A stretch of DNA of 64,000 nucleotides from NCBI GenBank assembly GCA_963776375.1, contig CAVZMF010000002.1, positions 248,001 through 312,000 on the forward strand. The letters are read 5' to 3'. The notes under the pieces are model-generated. The model saw only the letters and a program-made list of their open reading frames with translations, was not told where the DNA came from and did no database searches. This DNA is from PALSA-612 sp963776375 (GTDB lineage: Bacteria; Actinomycetota; Thermoleophilia; Gaiellales; Gaiellaceae). Of this stretch, positions 26,212-35,700 are shown piece after piece. Each line of letters opens with the position of its first letter. The stretch's first letter is position 1. The translations under genes and the position numbers were made by a program.

Positions 26212-27494
26212 CGTTCGTCGCGCCGGCCGTCAGCCTGCGCGGCGCGGTGGCGCTTCCGGGCGACAAGTCGATCTCGCATCGGGCCGTCCTGATCGGGTCG
26301 ATTTGCGAAGGAGAGACGGTGGTTCGCGGTTTCGGGTCGTCTGCCGACACGCTCTCGACCGTGCGCGCCATGCGGGCGCTCGGCGTCGGGATCGAGGAGG
26401 ACGGCGCCGACGTCCTGCGAGTCCGCGGCGTTGGGCTGCGCGGGCTGCGCGCGCCGGACGGGCCGATCGACTGCGGCAATGCCGGGACCCTCGTCCGCCT
26501 GCTCGCGGGGATCCTGGCCGGCCAGGCCTGGCAGCAGTTCGAGCTCGTCGGCGACGAGTCGCTCTCCGCCCGGCCGATGGGCCGCATCGCCGACCCGCTG
26601 ACGCAGATGGGCGCGGGCGTCGAGAGCGCCGACGGCCGCCTCCCGCTCGGGATCGACGGCCGGCCGCTGCGCGGGATCGCGTACGAGCTGCCCGTCGCGA
26701 GCGCGCAGGTCAAGTCGTGCGTTCTCCTGGCCGGGCTCTACGCCGAGGGCGAGACCACCGTGCTCGAGCCCGTGCGGACGCGCGACCACACCGAGCGCAT
26801 GCTCCGCGCCGCCGGCGCCCGCGTGCGCACCGCTCCGGGCCGGATCGCGGTGCAGCCCGCCGAGCGGCTCGAGCTCGGTGAGGTGACCGTCCCCGGGGAC
26901 ATCTCGTCCGCGGCGCCGCTGATCCTCGCCGCCACGCTCCTGCCCGGCTCCGAGCTGATCGTCACCGGCGTCGGCGTGAACCCGACGCGTACCGGCTTTC
27001 TCGACGTGCTGGAGCGGATGGGGGCCAGGATCGCGGTCTTCAACCGGCGCAGGGTGGCCGAGGAGCCGGTCGCCGACGTCGAGGTGACGCACTCCGAGCT
27101 CGTGGCCGCCGAGATCGAGCCTGCGGACGTGCCCCGGCTCGTCGACGAGCTGCCGCTGTTCGTCCTCGCAGCGTCGATGGCGCACGGCACGAGCCGCGTG
27201 CGCGGCGCGGCCGAGCTGCGCGCGAAGGAGACCGACCGGATCGCCGCGGTCGCCGACGGCCTGCGCGGGCTCGGCGCCCACGTGACCGCCCGGAAGGACG
27301 GCTTCACGGTGCGCGGCGTCCCTGCCCGTCCGCGCGGCGGCCGCATGAGCGCCGCAGGCGACCACCGCATCGCCATGCTCGCGGCCGTGGCCGGGCTCGC
27401 CTCCCGCGACGGGGTGGAGGTGCAGGGCGCCGAGTGCGTCGCGGTATCGTTCCCCGGGTTTTTCGACCTCCTCGACTCACTGGCGCAGAGATGA
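26208..27494 (+). CDS. aroA: 3-phosphoshikimate 1-carboxyvinyltransferase (EPSP synthase)
   Basis: 428 residues from GTG 26208, which overlaps the plsC stop (GTGA). PGDKSISHRAVLIGS, DCGNAGTLVRLLAG and LRAKETDRIAAVADGLRGLG are the family's substrate-binding motifs. It condenses shikimate-3-phosphate with PEP. The stop overlaps the cmk start (ATGA). Confidence 0.95.
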   Translation: MTFVAPAVSLRGAVALPGDKSISHRAVLIGSICEGETVVRGFGSSADTLSTVRAMRALGVGIEEDGADVLRVRGVGLRGLRAPDGPIDCGNAGTLVRLLAGILAGQAWQQFELVGDESLSARPMGRIADPLTQMGAGVESADGRLPLGIDGRPLRGIAYELPVASAQVKSCVLLAGLYAEGETTVLEPVRTRDHTERMLRAAGARVRTAPGRIAVQPAERLELGEVTVPGDISSAAPLILAATLLPGSELIVTGVGVNPTRTGFLDVLERMGARIAVFNRRRVAEEPVADVEVTHSELVAAEIEPADVPRLVDELPLFVLAASMAHGTSRVRGAAELRAKETDRIAAVADGLRGLGAHVTARKDGFTVRGVPARPRGGRMSAAGDHRIAMLAAVAGLASRDGVEVQGAECVAVSFPGFFDLLDSLAQR

Positions 27495-28123
27495 TCGTCA
27501 CAATCGACGGCCCCGCGGGGGCAGGCAAGAGCACCGTCGCGCGGATGCTGGCCGAGCGACTCGGCTTCCGCTACCTCGACACCGGGGCGATGTACCGTGC
27601 GCTGACCTGGCTGGCGATCCACGAGGGGCTCGACCTGGGCGACGCCGACAAGCTCGGTATCCTCGCCAGCGAGCACCCGGTCGACCTCGACCCGTCGGGA
27701 CGCGTCTCGATCGCCGGCGCCGACGTGACGACCTCGATCCGCACGGCGCGGATCGACAAGATGGTGCCCGTCGTCGCGCGCCATTCGCCCGTGCGCGAGA
27801 TCATGCGCGAGCGCCAGCGGCGGCTCGCGGAGCAGGGGGACTCGGTCATGGAGGGCCGGGACATCGGCAAGATCGTCGTTCCGGACGCGGACGTGAAGGT
27901 GTACCTCGTCGCGGACGCCGAGGTGCGCGCCGCGCGGCGACGCGCCGAGCGGCCCGACGTCGGCAACGCCGCCCTCGACACCGACCTCTTCCGCCGCGAC
28001 AAGCAGGACGCCGAGCGGATGGTCGCCGCCGACGACTCGGTCGAGATCGACACGACCGACCTCCAGGTCGAGGACGTCGTCGACCGGATCGAAGCCCTCG
28101 TCCGCGCCCGCCAAGCGGCCTAG
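27491..28123 (+). CDS. cmk: cytidylate kinase
   Basis: 210 residues. Walker A in IDGPAGAGKSTVARMLA, then FRYLDTGAMYRALTW, MEGRDIGKIVVPDADVKVYLVAD and RRDKQDAERM are typical of CMP/dCMP kinase. Start at 27491 puts the P-loop at residue 8 and overlaps the aroA stop. The operon ends here; repeat copy C begins 3 nt after the stop. Confidence 0.95.
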   Translation: MIVTIDGPAGAGKSTVARMLAERLGFRYLDTGAMYRALTWLAIHEGLDLGDADKLGILASEHPVDLDPSGRVSIAGADVTTSIRTARIDKMVPVVARHSPVREIMRERQRRLAEQGDSVMEGRDIGKIVVPDADVKVYLVADAEVRAARRRAERPDVGNAALDTDLFRRDKQDAERMVAADDSVEIDTTDLQVEDVVDRIEALVRARQAA

Positions 28124-28125
28124 AA

Positions 28126-28590
28126 GCACGGGGGAGACAGCGGCTGTTGGTCGCTCCGAGTGAGCCTCCTTCGCATTGTGGTATCCCCTGCTCGCGATAC
28201 CAGCTGTGGGCGCGGCGCAGGAAGGCCGCGCAGGCGTCCTTGCGCTCGGAGTGGAGGATCTCGCAATAGGCGAGACGCGAGTGGTCGTCGACCGCGACGT
28301 GCAGGTGCTGCCAGCCGGCCCTGAGCGAGCGGTTGATCCCGTCTCGGCGGATGCGCTTGCCGATCTCGAAGAAACGACCGAGCTTCTTGGTGTCGACGTG
28401 CAGGAGCTCGCCGGGGCGCTCTCGCTCGTAGCGGATACGCGGGTCGCGGCGGGCACGCGGAAGCCGCGAGCAGCACGGGGTAGACAGCCGGTTTCCCCCG
28501 GTGAGCCCCTTCCCTTTATGGTCGCGTTTCCGGCCGCCTGACCTACGCCCGGGCAAAGCCCGGGCTCCGCGGCGACTCGCAGCGACGGCG
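28126..28590 (+). repeat. dispersed hairpin repeat, copy C, interrupted by IS481 remnant
   Basis: GCACGGGGGAGACAGC at 28126 and GCACGGGGTAGACAGC at 28473 form a near-identical direct repeat bracketing 331 bp. After the second comes CGGTTTCCCCCGGTGAGCCCC and the CGGGCAAAGCCCGGGCTCCGC block. This is the same order as copies A and B, though more diverged. Confidence 0.5.
28182..28463 (-). pseudogene. IS481-family transposase fragment
   Basis: A stretch of about 94 codons without start or proper end reads RPGELLHVDTKKLGRF, then GWQHLHVAVDDHSRLAYCEILHSERKDACAAFLRRA. These are the first and second catalytic Asp regions of the IS481/IS3-type integrase core. The N-terminal helix-turn-helix and the last catalytic Glu are missing, so it is a dead remnant. 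Confidence 0.75.
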
Positions 28591-28595
28591 AGGAA

Positions 28596-28892
28596 GGTCG
28601 ACAGGCGTCGAAGCGGTCGTCGGGAAAGTCGAGGCGTGTACACGTCGCCGACCCGGAACTCGACGTTCCCATCGCGTGCTCGGCCGCGTAGTCGCGTGCG
28701 CCGCTCGAAGTCGTCCTCCGCATCGACGCCGACGAACTGACCGCGGTGAGAGCTCGGCGGCGAGCCCGATCGTGATCGAGCCGGCGACCGCAACCGACGT
28801 CGAGAACGCGGTACGCCGTCCGCCAGGTGCGGAAGCAGAAAGTCGGCGTACACAGCCGCGCTCCTGGTCAGCATGAGGCTCTCGAACGGCAA
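28596..28892 (-). pseudogene. decayed SAM-dependent methyltransferase fragment
   Basis: Three frames must be joined to read YADFLLPHLADG, GSITIGLAAELSP, QFVGVDAEDDFERA, GNVEFRVGDVYT and DFPDDRFDA, which are consecutive class I methyltransferase motifs (UbiE-like). The C-terminal half is absent and copy C of the repeat lies where it would be. Several indels in 300 bp plus truncation suggest real decay. Confidence 0.6.
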
Positions 28893-28929
28893 AAGACCTT
28901 GCTACGCAGTCTTGCAAGGTCACTGAGGC

Positions 28930-28941
28930 GATACTGACGCC
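28930..28941 (+). promoter_or_regulatory. leaderless -10 before der
   Basis: GATACT, 6 nt, ATG 28942. The spacing supports this ATG as the true start even though the frame breaks a few codons later. Confidence 0.45.
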
Positions 28942-30256
28942 ATGAGCGAGAACCGATGGGCTGCTGGGCAAGGTCGCGATCGTCGGCTACCCGAACGTGG
29001 GCAAGTCGACGCTGATCAACCGGCTGACGGAGACCCGCGCGGCGGTTGTGCACGCGACGCCCGGCGTCACTCGGGACCGCAAGGAGCTCGTCTGCGAGTG
29101 GAACGGCAAGCGCTTCGCGATCGTGGATACGGGCGGCATGGACGTCGTCGACCGCTCGCCGATCGCGCGCGGGATCGTCGAGCAGGCGACCGCCGCGATC
29201 GAGGAGGCCGATCTCGTGCTCTTCGTCGTCGACGCGCGCGCCGGCATCACGCCGGGCGACGAGGAGCTGGCCGAGATCCTGCGCCGCTCGCAGCGGCCCG
29301 TGATCGTGCTCGCGAACAAGATCGACGAGCCGGCGGCGGACGCGCTCGCGCACGAGTTCCACCGGCTCGGCCTCGGCGAGCCGGTCGCGCTCTCGGCCAT
29401 GCACGGGCACGGGACGGGCGACCTGCTGGACGACATCGTCGCGCGGCTCCCAGGCACCGACCGCGCGGAAGTGGGGGAGGAGGCGATCCGCGTCGCGATC
29501 TTGGGCCGGCCGAACGTGGGCAAGTCGAGCTTGCTCAACAAGCTGCTCGGGCAGGTGCGAGTGATCGTCTCGGACGTCCCCGGCACGACGCGCGACGCGA
29601 TCGACACCGTCCTGCAGCGTGGCGAGCAGACGTTCGTCCTCGTCGACACGGCCGGCCTGCGGCGCAAGCGCCACCAACGGCAGGGGATCGAGTACTACTC
29701 GGAGTTGCGCGCGCTCGAGGCGGCGGAGCGGGCGGACGTGGCGCTCGTGCTCGTGGACGCCTCCGAGGGGCTGGTCGAGCAGGACCTGGCCATCGCGGAC
29801 GTGGCGCGGAAGGCGGACTGCTCGACGCTCGTCGTCCTGTCCAAGTGGGACGAGTCCACTCTCGCCCTGGAGGACGTGCGGCCGCGGCTCGAGGGGCGGC
29901 TCCGCCAGCGGCCACCGATCGTGGTCACCTCGGCAAAGAGCGGCCGGGGCATCGACCGCCTGCTCGACCGTGTCGAGGCGCTCTTCGCGAAGCACGCGCG
30001 CCGGATCCCGACGCCGGAGCTGAACCGCTTCGTGGCCGAGATCCGCGGTTCCCGAGAGCCGCCGTCGCGCGCCGGCAAGCGGCTGAACGTCCTCTACGCC
30101 ACGCAGACGGGCGTCCGGCCGCCGCGCTTCCGGTTCTTCGTCAACGACCCCGGCCTGATCACGCGCGACTACGGCTACTGGGTCGAGAACCGGCTGCGCG
30201 AGCGGTTCGAGATGCAGGGAGTGCCCGTCTCGATCGATTTCGTGAGACGCTCCTAG
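28942..30256 (+). pseudogene. der: ribosome-assembly GTPase Der (EngA), frameshift in first codons
   Basis: Double GTPase needed for 50S assembly. The main frame holds VAIVGYPNVGKSTLINRL (first P-loop), TPGVTRDRK, LANKID, then GRPNVGKSSLLNKLLG (second P-loop), PGTTRDA, LSKWDE (in place of NKxD) and a C-terminal KH-like domain. ATG 28942 encodes MSEN, but GLLGKVAIVGYP lies one base out of frame, so an indel sits near 28955. About 438 residues when joined. An essential gene, so probably a sequencing error. Confidence 0.9.
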
Positions 30257-30305
30257 CTGCATGAACTCGTTCACGTTCCTGGGGCGACGCTGGCAAAGGA
30301 GGCAA

Positions 30306-30477
30306 GCCCGCGGGGCGCAGGACAGTGCTAGTGGCACGGACAAGCCCCGCGGGGGCCGCATCCAGAATCAGCTTTGCAAGCTCTTCCCGGCTGAGCCGGG
30401 AAGAGCGCCGAACAACCAGTCTGCCAGCGTCGTCAGCCTTCGGCGGAGCGCGGCTCCGCCGCGCGTGAGCCGAAGGC
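30306..30477 (+). ncRNA. candidate structured RNA or multiple terminator region between der and gpsA
   Basis: Three nested or strong palindromes lie in this 230-bp gap. A 10-11 bp GC stem (30306-30316 with 30344-30353) encloses a GTGC/GCAC hairpin. A perfect 12-bp stem with a TGA loop spans 30380-30406. A two-part hairpin spans 30436-30477 (GCCTTCGGC with GCCGAAGGC, and inner GGCGGAGC with GCTCCGCC). No known RNA family motif was recognised, and no gene is seen. Confidence 0.35.
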
Positions 30478-30487
30478 GGCCAGGGAC

Positions 30488-31444
30488 GTGAGGGCAGTCG
30501 TGGTCGGTGCCGGCTCGTGGGGCAGCGCGTTTGCGTGCCTGCTTCGCGACCACGGACACGACGTCACGCTCGCGTGCCGCGACCCCGAGCAGGCGCGCGC
30601 GATCGCCGAGACCGGGCACAACCCGCGCTACCTGCAGAGCGCCGACCTGAGCGGGATCGCTCCGATCGCGATTCCAGAGGCGGCCGTGGCGGAGGCCGAT
30701 GTCGTCGCCGTGTGCGTGCCCAGCCGCTCGTTCGGCGACGTCGTCGCCGCGCTTCCCGGCTCCTCCCCGATCCTGACGCTGACCAAGGGTCTCGACCCGG
30801 CCACGGGCAACCTCCTGCACACGCTGGTCGAAGACCGGCCCGTCGCGGCGCTCTCTGGCCCGACGTTCGCCGAGGAGATCGCCGCCGGCCTTCCCTGCGC
30901 GGCTGTGATCGCGAGCCGCGACGAGGCGCTCGCCGAGCGCCTGCAGCAGGAGATCAACTCGTCGCTCTTCCGCGTGTACGTCAACACCGACCTGACCGGC
31001 GTCGAGTTCTGCGGCGCCGCGAAGAACGTGATCGCGCTCGCCGCCGGCGGGGTGGACGGCCTGCGGCTCGGTGACAACGCCAAGGCGGGGGTGATCACGC
31101 GCGGCGTCGCCGAGATGACACGGCTCGGGTCGGCGTGCGGCGCCAAGCCGGAGACGTTCGCCGGTCTCGCCGGCATGGGCGATCTGATGGTCACGTGCTG
31201 GAGCAGCCTGGGCCGTAACCGCCGCGCAGGCGAGCTGATCGCTCGCGGCTCGACGCCGGACGAGGCTGCCTCGCAGATCGGCCAGGTCGTCGAGGGCCTG
31301 ACGACGGCGCCGGTGCTCCGCGACCTCTCGCACCGCCTCGGCATCGAGCTGCCGATCACCGAGGCCGTCTGCGGCATTCTCGACGGGGCGAGCCTGCACG
31401 AGCTCGCCGCCTCGCTGATGGGACGCCGTCCGAAAGGGGAGTAG
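30488..31444 (+). CDS. gpsA: glycerol-3-phosphate dehydrogenase [NAD(P)+]
   Basis: 318 residues from GTG 30488. VVGAGSWGSAFACLLRDHGHDV is the nucleotide-binding fold, ALSGPTFAEEIA and CGAAKNVIALAAGGVDGL contain the catalytic Lys region, and GMGDLMVTCWSSLGRNRRAG the C-terminal signature. It makes sn-glycerol-3-phosphate for phospholipids and follows from plsC in pathway terms. Confidence 0.96.
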   Translation: MRAVVVGAGSWGSAFACLLRDHGHDVTLACRDPEQARAIAETGHNPRYLQSADLSGIAPIAIPEAAVAEADVVAVCVPSRSFGDVVAALPGSSPILTLTKGLDPATGNLLHTLVEDRPVAALSGPTFAEEIAAGLPCAAVIASRDEALAERLQQEINSSLFRVYVNTDLTGVEFCGAAKNVIALAAGGVDGLRLGDNAKAGVITRGVAEMTRLGSACGAKPETFAGLAGMGDLMVTCWSSLGRNRRAGELIARGSTPDEAASQIGQVVEGLTTAPVLRDLSHRLGIELPITEAVCGILDGASLHELAASLMGRRPKGE

Positions 31445-31465
31445 CCGGTCGTTCGGAGCTTCGAC

Positions 31466-31480
31466 TACCCTGAGGGCGAC
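31466..31480 (+). promoter_or_regulatory. near-leaderless -10 before metK
   Basis: TACCCT, 9 nt, ATG 31481. The 36-bp gap from gpsA leaves no room for a SAM riboswitch. Confidence 0.4.
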
Positions 31481-32741
31481 ATGGCCGCGCACAGCTTCTC
31501 GTTCACCTCGGAATCGGTCACGGAGGGCCATCCGGACAAGGTCGCCGACCAGATCTCGGACTCCGTCCTCGACGCCGTCCTCGCCGACGACAAGGAGGGC
31601 CGCGTCGCCTGCGAGACGCTGGTCACGACCGGCCTCGTCGTCGTCGCCGGCGAGATCTCGACACAGACCTACGTCGACATCCCCACGCTCGTCCGCACGA
31701 AGGTGCGCGAGATCGGCTACGACCGGGCGAAGTACGGGTTCGACGCCGACACCTGCGGCGTGATCGTCGCCATCGACGAGCAGTCGACGGACATCGCCCA
31801 GGGCGTGGACACGGCCTACGAGGTCCAGCACGACCCGGGCGACGACGATCCGCTCGACCGCACCGGCGCGGGCGACCAGGGGATGATGTTCGGCTACGCG
31901 TGCTCGGAGACGGAGGAGCTGATGCCTCTGCCGATCACGCTCGCGCACCGGATCTGCAAGCGGCTCGCGGAGGTGCGCAAGGCCAGCGTGCTCCCCTACC
32001 TGCGGCCCGACGGCAAGGCGCAGGTGACGGTCCGCTACGAGGTCGACGAGCACGGCCGGCAGCGTCCGGTCGAGATCGAGCGCGTCCTCGTCTCCGCGCA
32101 GCACCGCGAGGGGCTCGACATCGACACGCTGCTGAAGCCGGACATCATCGAGCACGTCCTCCACCCGATCCTGCCGCGCGACCTCTGCGAGGAGCAGCGC
32201 CTCGGGGAGCGCGACTTCGTGCTCGTCAACCCGACCGGCCGCTTCGTGCGCGGCGGCCCGATGGGCGACACCGGCGTCACCGGCCGCAAGATCATCGTCG
32301 ACACCTACGGCGGCGCGGCGAGGCACGGCGGCGGCGCCTTCTCGGGCAAGGACCCGACAAAGGTCGACCGCTCCGCGGCGTACGCGGCCCGCTACGTGGC
32401 GAAGAACGTCGTCGCCGCGGGCCTGGCCGAGCGCTGCGAGCTGCAGATCGCCTACGCGATCGGCGTTGCGCACCCGATGTCGATCGAGGTCGACTGCTTC
32501 GGCACCGAGGCGCCCGGCATGTCGCCGGCCCGCATCGAGGCGCTCGTCCGCGAGCACTTCGACCTCCGGCCGGCCGCGATCATCCGCGACCTCGACCTGA
32601 AGCGACCGATCTATGCGAAGACGGCGGCCTACGGCCACTTCGGCCGCGACGACCACGACTTCACATGGGAGCAAGATGGACAAGGCCGACGCCCTGCGCG
32701 CCGCCGCCGGTCTCGAGGCTCCCGCCGAGACGCCGGCCTAG
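31481..32741 (+). pseudogene. metK: S-adenosylmethionine synthetase, frameshift near the C-terminus
   Basis: Makes SAM from methionine and ATP. TSESVTEGHPDKVADQISDSVLDA, GAGDQGMMFGYACSET, GGPMGDTGVTGRKIIVDTYGG and GGGAFSGKDPTKVDRSAAY are the family's catalytic and metal-binding segments. After DDHDFTWEQ a one-base gain near 32675 leaves the frame; in the next frame DKADALRAAAGLEAPAETPA ends at TAG 32741. About 420 residues joined. Only the last 25 residues are affected. Essential, so likely a sequencing error. Confidence 0.92.
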
Positions 32742-35700
32742 GCCGCGCGCAACGCCTCGCACTCGCGCACGAAGAACGTCGCGTCGACGGAGCGGTAGAA
32801 CGCAAGCGCCCGCTCGAGCTGCTCGCCTGCGTTTCCATCCAGGCTCGCCCGGAGCCTTGCCTCGGCTTCGTCGGGTTTCGAGCCGATGCGTTGCAGGATG
32901 TCCGCGGCCGCCACGAAGTCGCCTGCGGCAGAGACCCGGACGACCTCCACCCACGGTGTCGCGGGACGGCTTGCGAGCGCGGCGGCGAGTTCGTCGAGCA
33001 GTCCCAGCCGGTCGGTAACCGCGGCGAACAGAGGCAGGTTGACGACGGCGAACTGCATGTCGACACCGGCTTGCAGCGAGTCGAGCAGCTCGCGGGCGAC
33101 CGGAAGCGCGCGCTCGGGGCCGGAGGCTAGGGCGTACACGTGTGCCCCCAGGGCGAGCGCGAAGGTCACGGACTGGAGTTCCCCGACGGCCCGCGCAGCG
33201 TCGAGCCCGAATTCGGCGTCGGTGAGCGCGCCGTCGAGGTCTCCACGGGCCAGACGGATCTCGGCCCGGATTCCGTAGGCCTGCCAGGAGGCGACGTTCG
33301 GCGTCCCCGCTTCCACCGTGGCGATGAAGCCGTCCGCCGTCTCGAGCGCTGCGTCCCATTGTCCGAGGCGGTAACGGTGATCACCGAGGGCTCCGCCGAA
33401 CCATCTGAGCAGCGTTTCCGAGCCTGTACGAACGGCGGTCTGGGCAGCCTCGAGGCGTGCGGCGTAGGCAGCTTCCAGGTCGCCGCGCACCTGATGGGCC
33501 ACGGAGAGGCTGTTGAGAGCGCGCGTGAGGGTACCGGCCGCTCGCGTGCCACTCGCGAGCACAACACTGCGCTCGAGGTCGTCGAGGCCCCCGGGGTCGC
33601 CGTTGTACACGCGCTCGATGCCGAGCAGGTTCAGCGCCTCGCTCATACCCTCGACGTAGCCGAGTTCTTCCGACGTCTGGAGAGCGTCGGACGCCAGTGC
33701 CGCGGCCGAGACGTAGTCTCCGATCAGGGCCGCTCGGGAGGCGTTCCGGATGAGCACCCACGCGCGCGATCGGCTCGGCGCCGCATCGGCGACGAGCTGC
33801 AGCGCGCGTTCGGCATGCTCGTCCGAGAGCTCGGCGCGTCCCTGCATCCAGTGCGTCTGCGCGACCAGGATCTCCGCCTCGGCCGCCCGGGAGTCGTCGC
33901 CGGCGGCGAGCAGGGCGTCCCGTGCCTCCGCGAGCCGGTCGAGATCGCCGCCGCCCACGTGGTGGCCGACCGGCACGGCTCGCCGGAAGAGGAGGTCGGC
34001 GCGCTCCGGACCGTCCTCCGTGCACAGCTCGAGGGCCTCGTCGTAGAAGCGCTCGGCGGCGTCGATCGAGTAGAGCGCCGCGGCCCGGTCGCCGGCGTCG
34101 CGGAGCGCCCTGCGGGCCGAGGCTCGGAGCGCAGCGGCGTCGAGCCCGGCCGCCTCCGCGAGCTTGAGCGCCTCCAGGTAGTGGTGGGCGAGGAGCTCAG
34201 CTTGCTCCTCGGGGCGGCCGAGGGACTCGATCCAGGCCGCGACACGCTCGTGCTTCGCCGAGCGGGCGGCGCGCGGGATCTGGCCGTAGGCGACGTCGCG
34301 GATGAGCACGTGCCGGAACACGTACTCGGTCTCGCTCCCGACAGAGGATGCCCGGGCCCGGCGCACGAACTCCTTGCGCTCGAGCGAGTACAGGAGTTCC
34401 TCCGCCTGCCAGCGCGGAACCCCGCCGATCGCCTCGACGGCGCTGCCCCAGAAGACCTTGCCGACGACGGATGCATCCTGGAGCAGCTGCTTCTCCCGGT
34501 CGGAGAGCGCGTCGAGCCGGGCGGCGATGATCCCCTGGACCGTCTCGGGCAGCCTGGGCACGTCGCCGCGCTCGTGCAGAGCCCGCGCGAACTGCTCCGC
34601 GTAGAGCGGGTTGCCGCCGGCGCGGGACAGGAGTGCCTCCTCCGTCTGAGGATCGATCAAGGCCCGGTCGAGAAGCGCACCGACCAGCTCTGCGGTCTCC
34701 TCGTCCGAGAGCGGCGACAGCGAGGTCGTGAGCGCGTTGGGCTTGCCGCCGCCCCACCCCGGCCGGCGCTCGAGCAGCTCCGGACGGGCGGTCGCCAGGA
34801 CGAGCAAGGGAACGCCGTGCGTGCGGTCGACGAGGCCGTCGACGAACTCGAGCAGCGCGTCGTCCGCCCAGTGGAGGTCCTCGAAGACGAGCACGAGCGG
34901 CAGTTCCTCCGCCAGGACTTCGAGGAAGCGACGCCAGGCGGCGAAGCTTTCGTCCTGGCTCCCGGCCTGGTCCTCGCCGAGCCCCGCGAGCGGCCGCAGG
35001 TGGCGGAAGACCCAGTCCGCCTCGGAGTCGTCGCCGACGACGCGGTCGACCGAGTGCCGAAGCTTGTCGGCCGACAGCTCCGGAGTGTCGCTCTCGAGGA
35101 TGCCTGCCTCGGCCTTGACGATCTCCGCGAGCGCCCAGAAGGTCACACCCTCGCCGTAGGGCAACGAGCGGCCCTGCCGCCAGCGTACGAACGCGACGTC
35201 CTCGTCCACGGTGCGGAAGAGCTCGGCGACCAGGCGGCTCTTGCCGATCCCTGGGACGCCGGCGAGGGTCACGAGCTGGGGTGAGCGCTCCTCGCGCACC
35301 CTGTCGAGCGTCGAGACGAGCAGCTCGAGGTCACGACGGCGGCCGACAAGCTCGGTCGACGAGGTAGAGGACACGTCCACGCCGAAGCGCGAGCGGGCCC
35401 GGAGGGCCTCCCACACTTCGATCGGAGCGCTCTTGCCCTTGGCGGTCACGGGCTCGGCGTCGCGGTAGACGATCGCGTCGGCTGTGGCGCGGTACGTCGG
35501 CCCGCCGACGAGGACGCCGTTCAGCGGCGCGGCCGCCTGTAGGCGCGCAGCCGTGTTCACGACGTCGCCGGCCGCCATCGTCTCGCCCTCGACGGGCCGC
35601 GCGTCGAGCGCGACGAGCGCCTCGCCCGTGTTCACGCCGATCCGCACCTGCAGCGCGTCGCCTTGCTCCTGCGCCCAGTCCCGGATCGCAAGCGCCGCAC

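Noticed and set aside
31445..31480. Possible SAM riboswitch before metK
   Set aside because: Only 36 bp separate gpsA and metK, and they contain a simple -10 and no aptamer-like structure.
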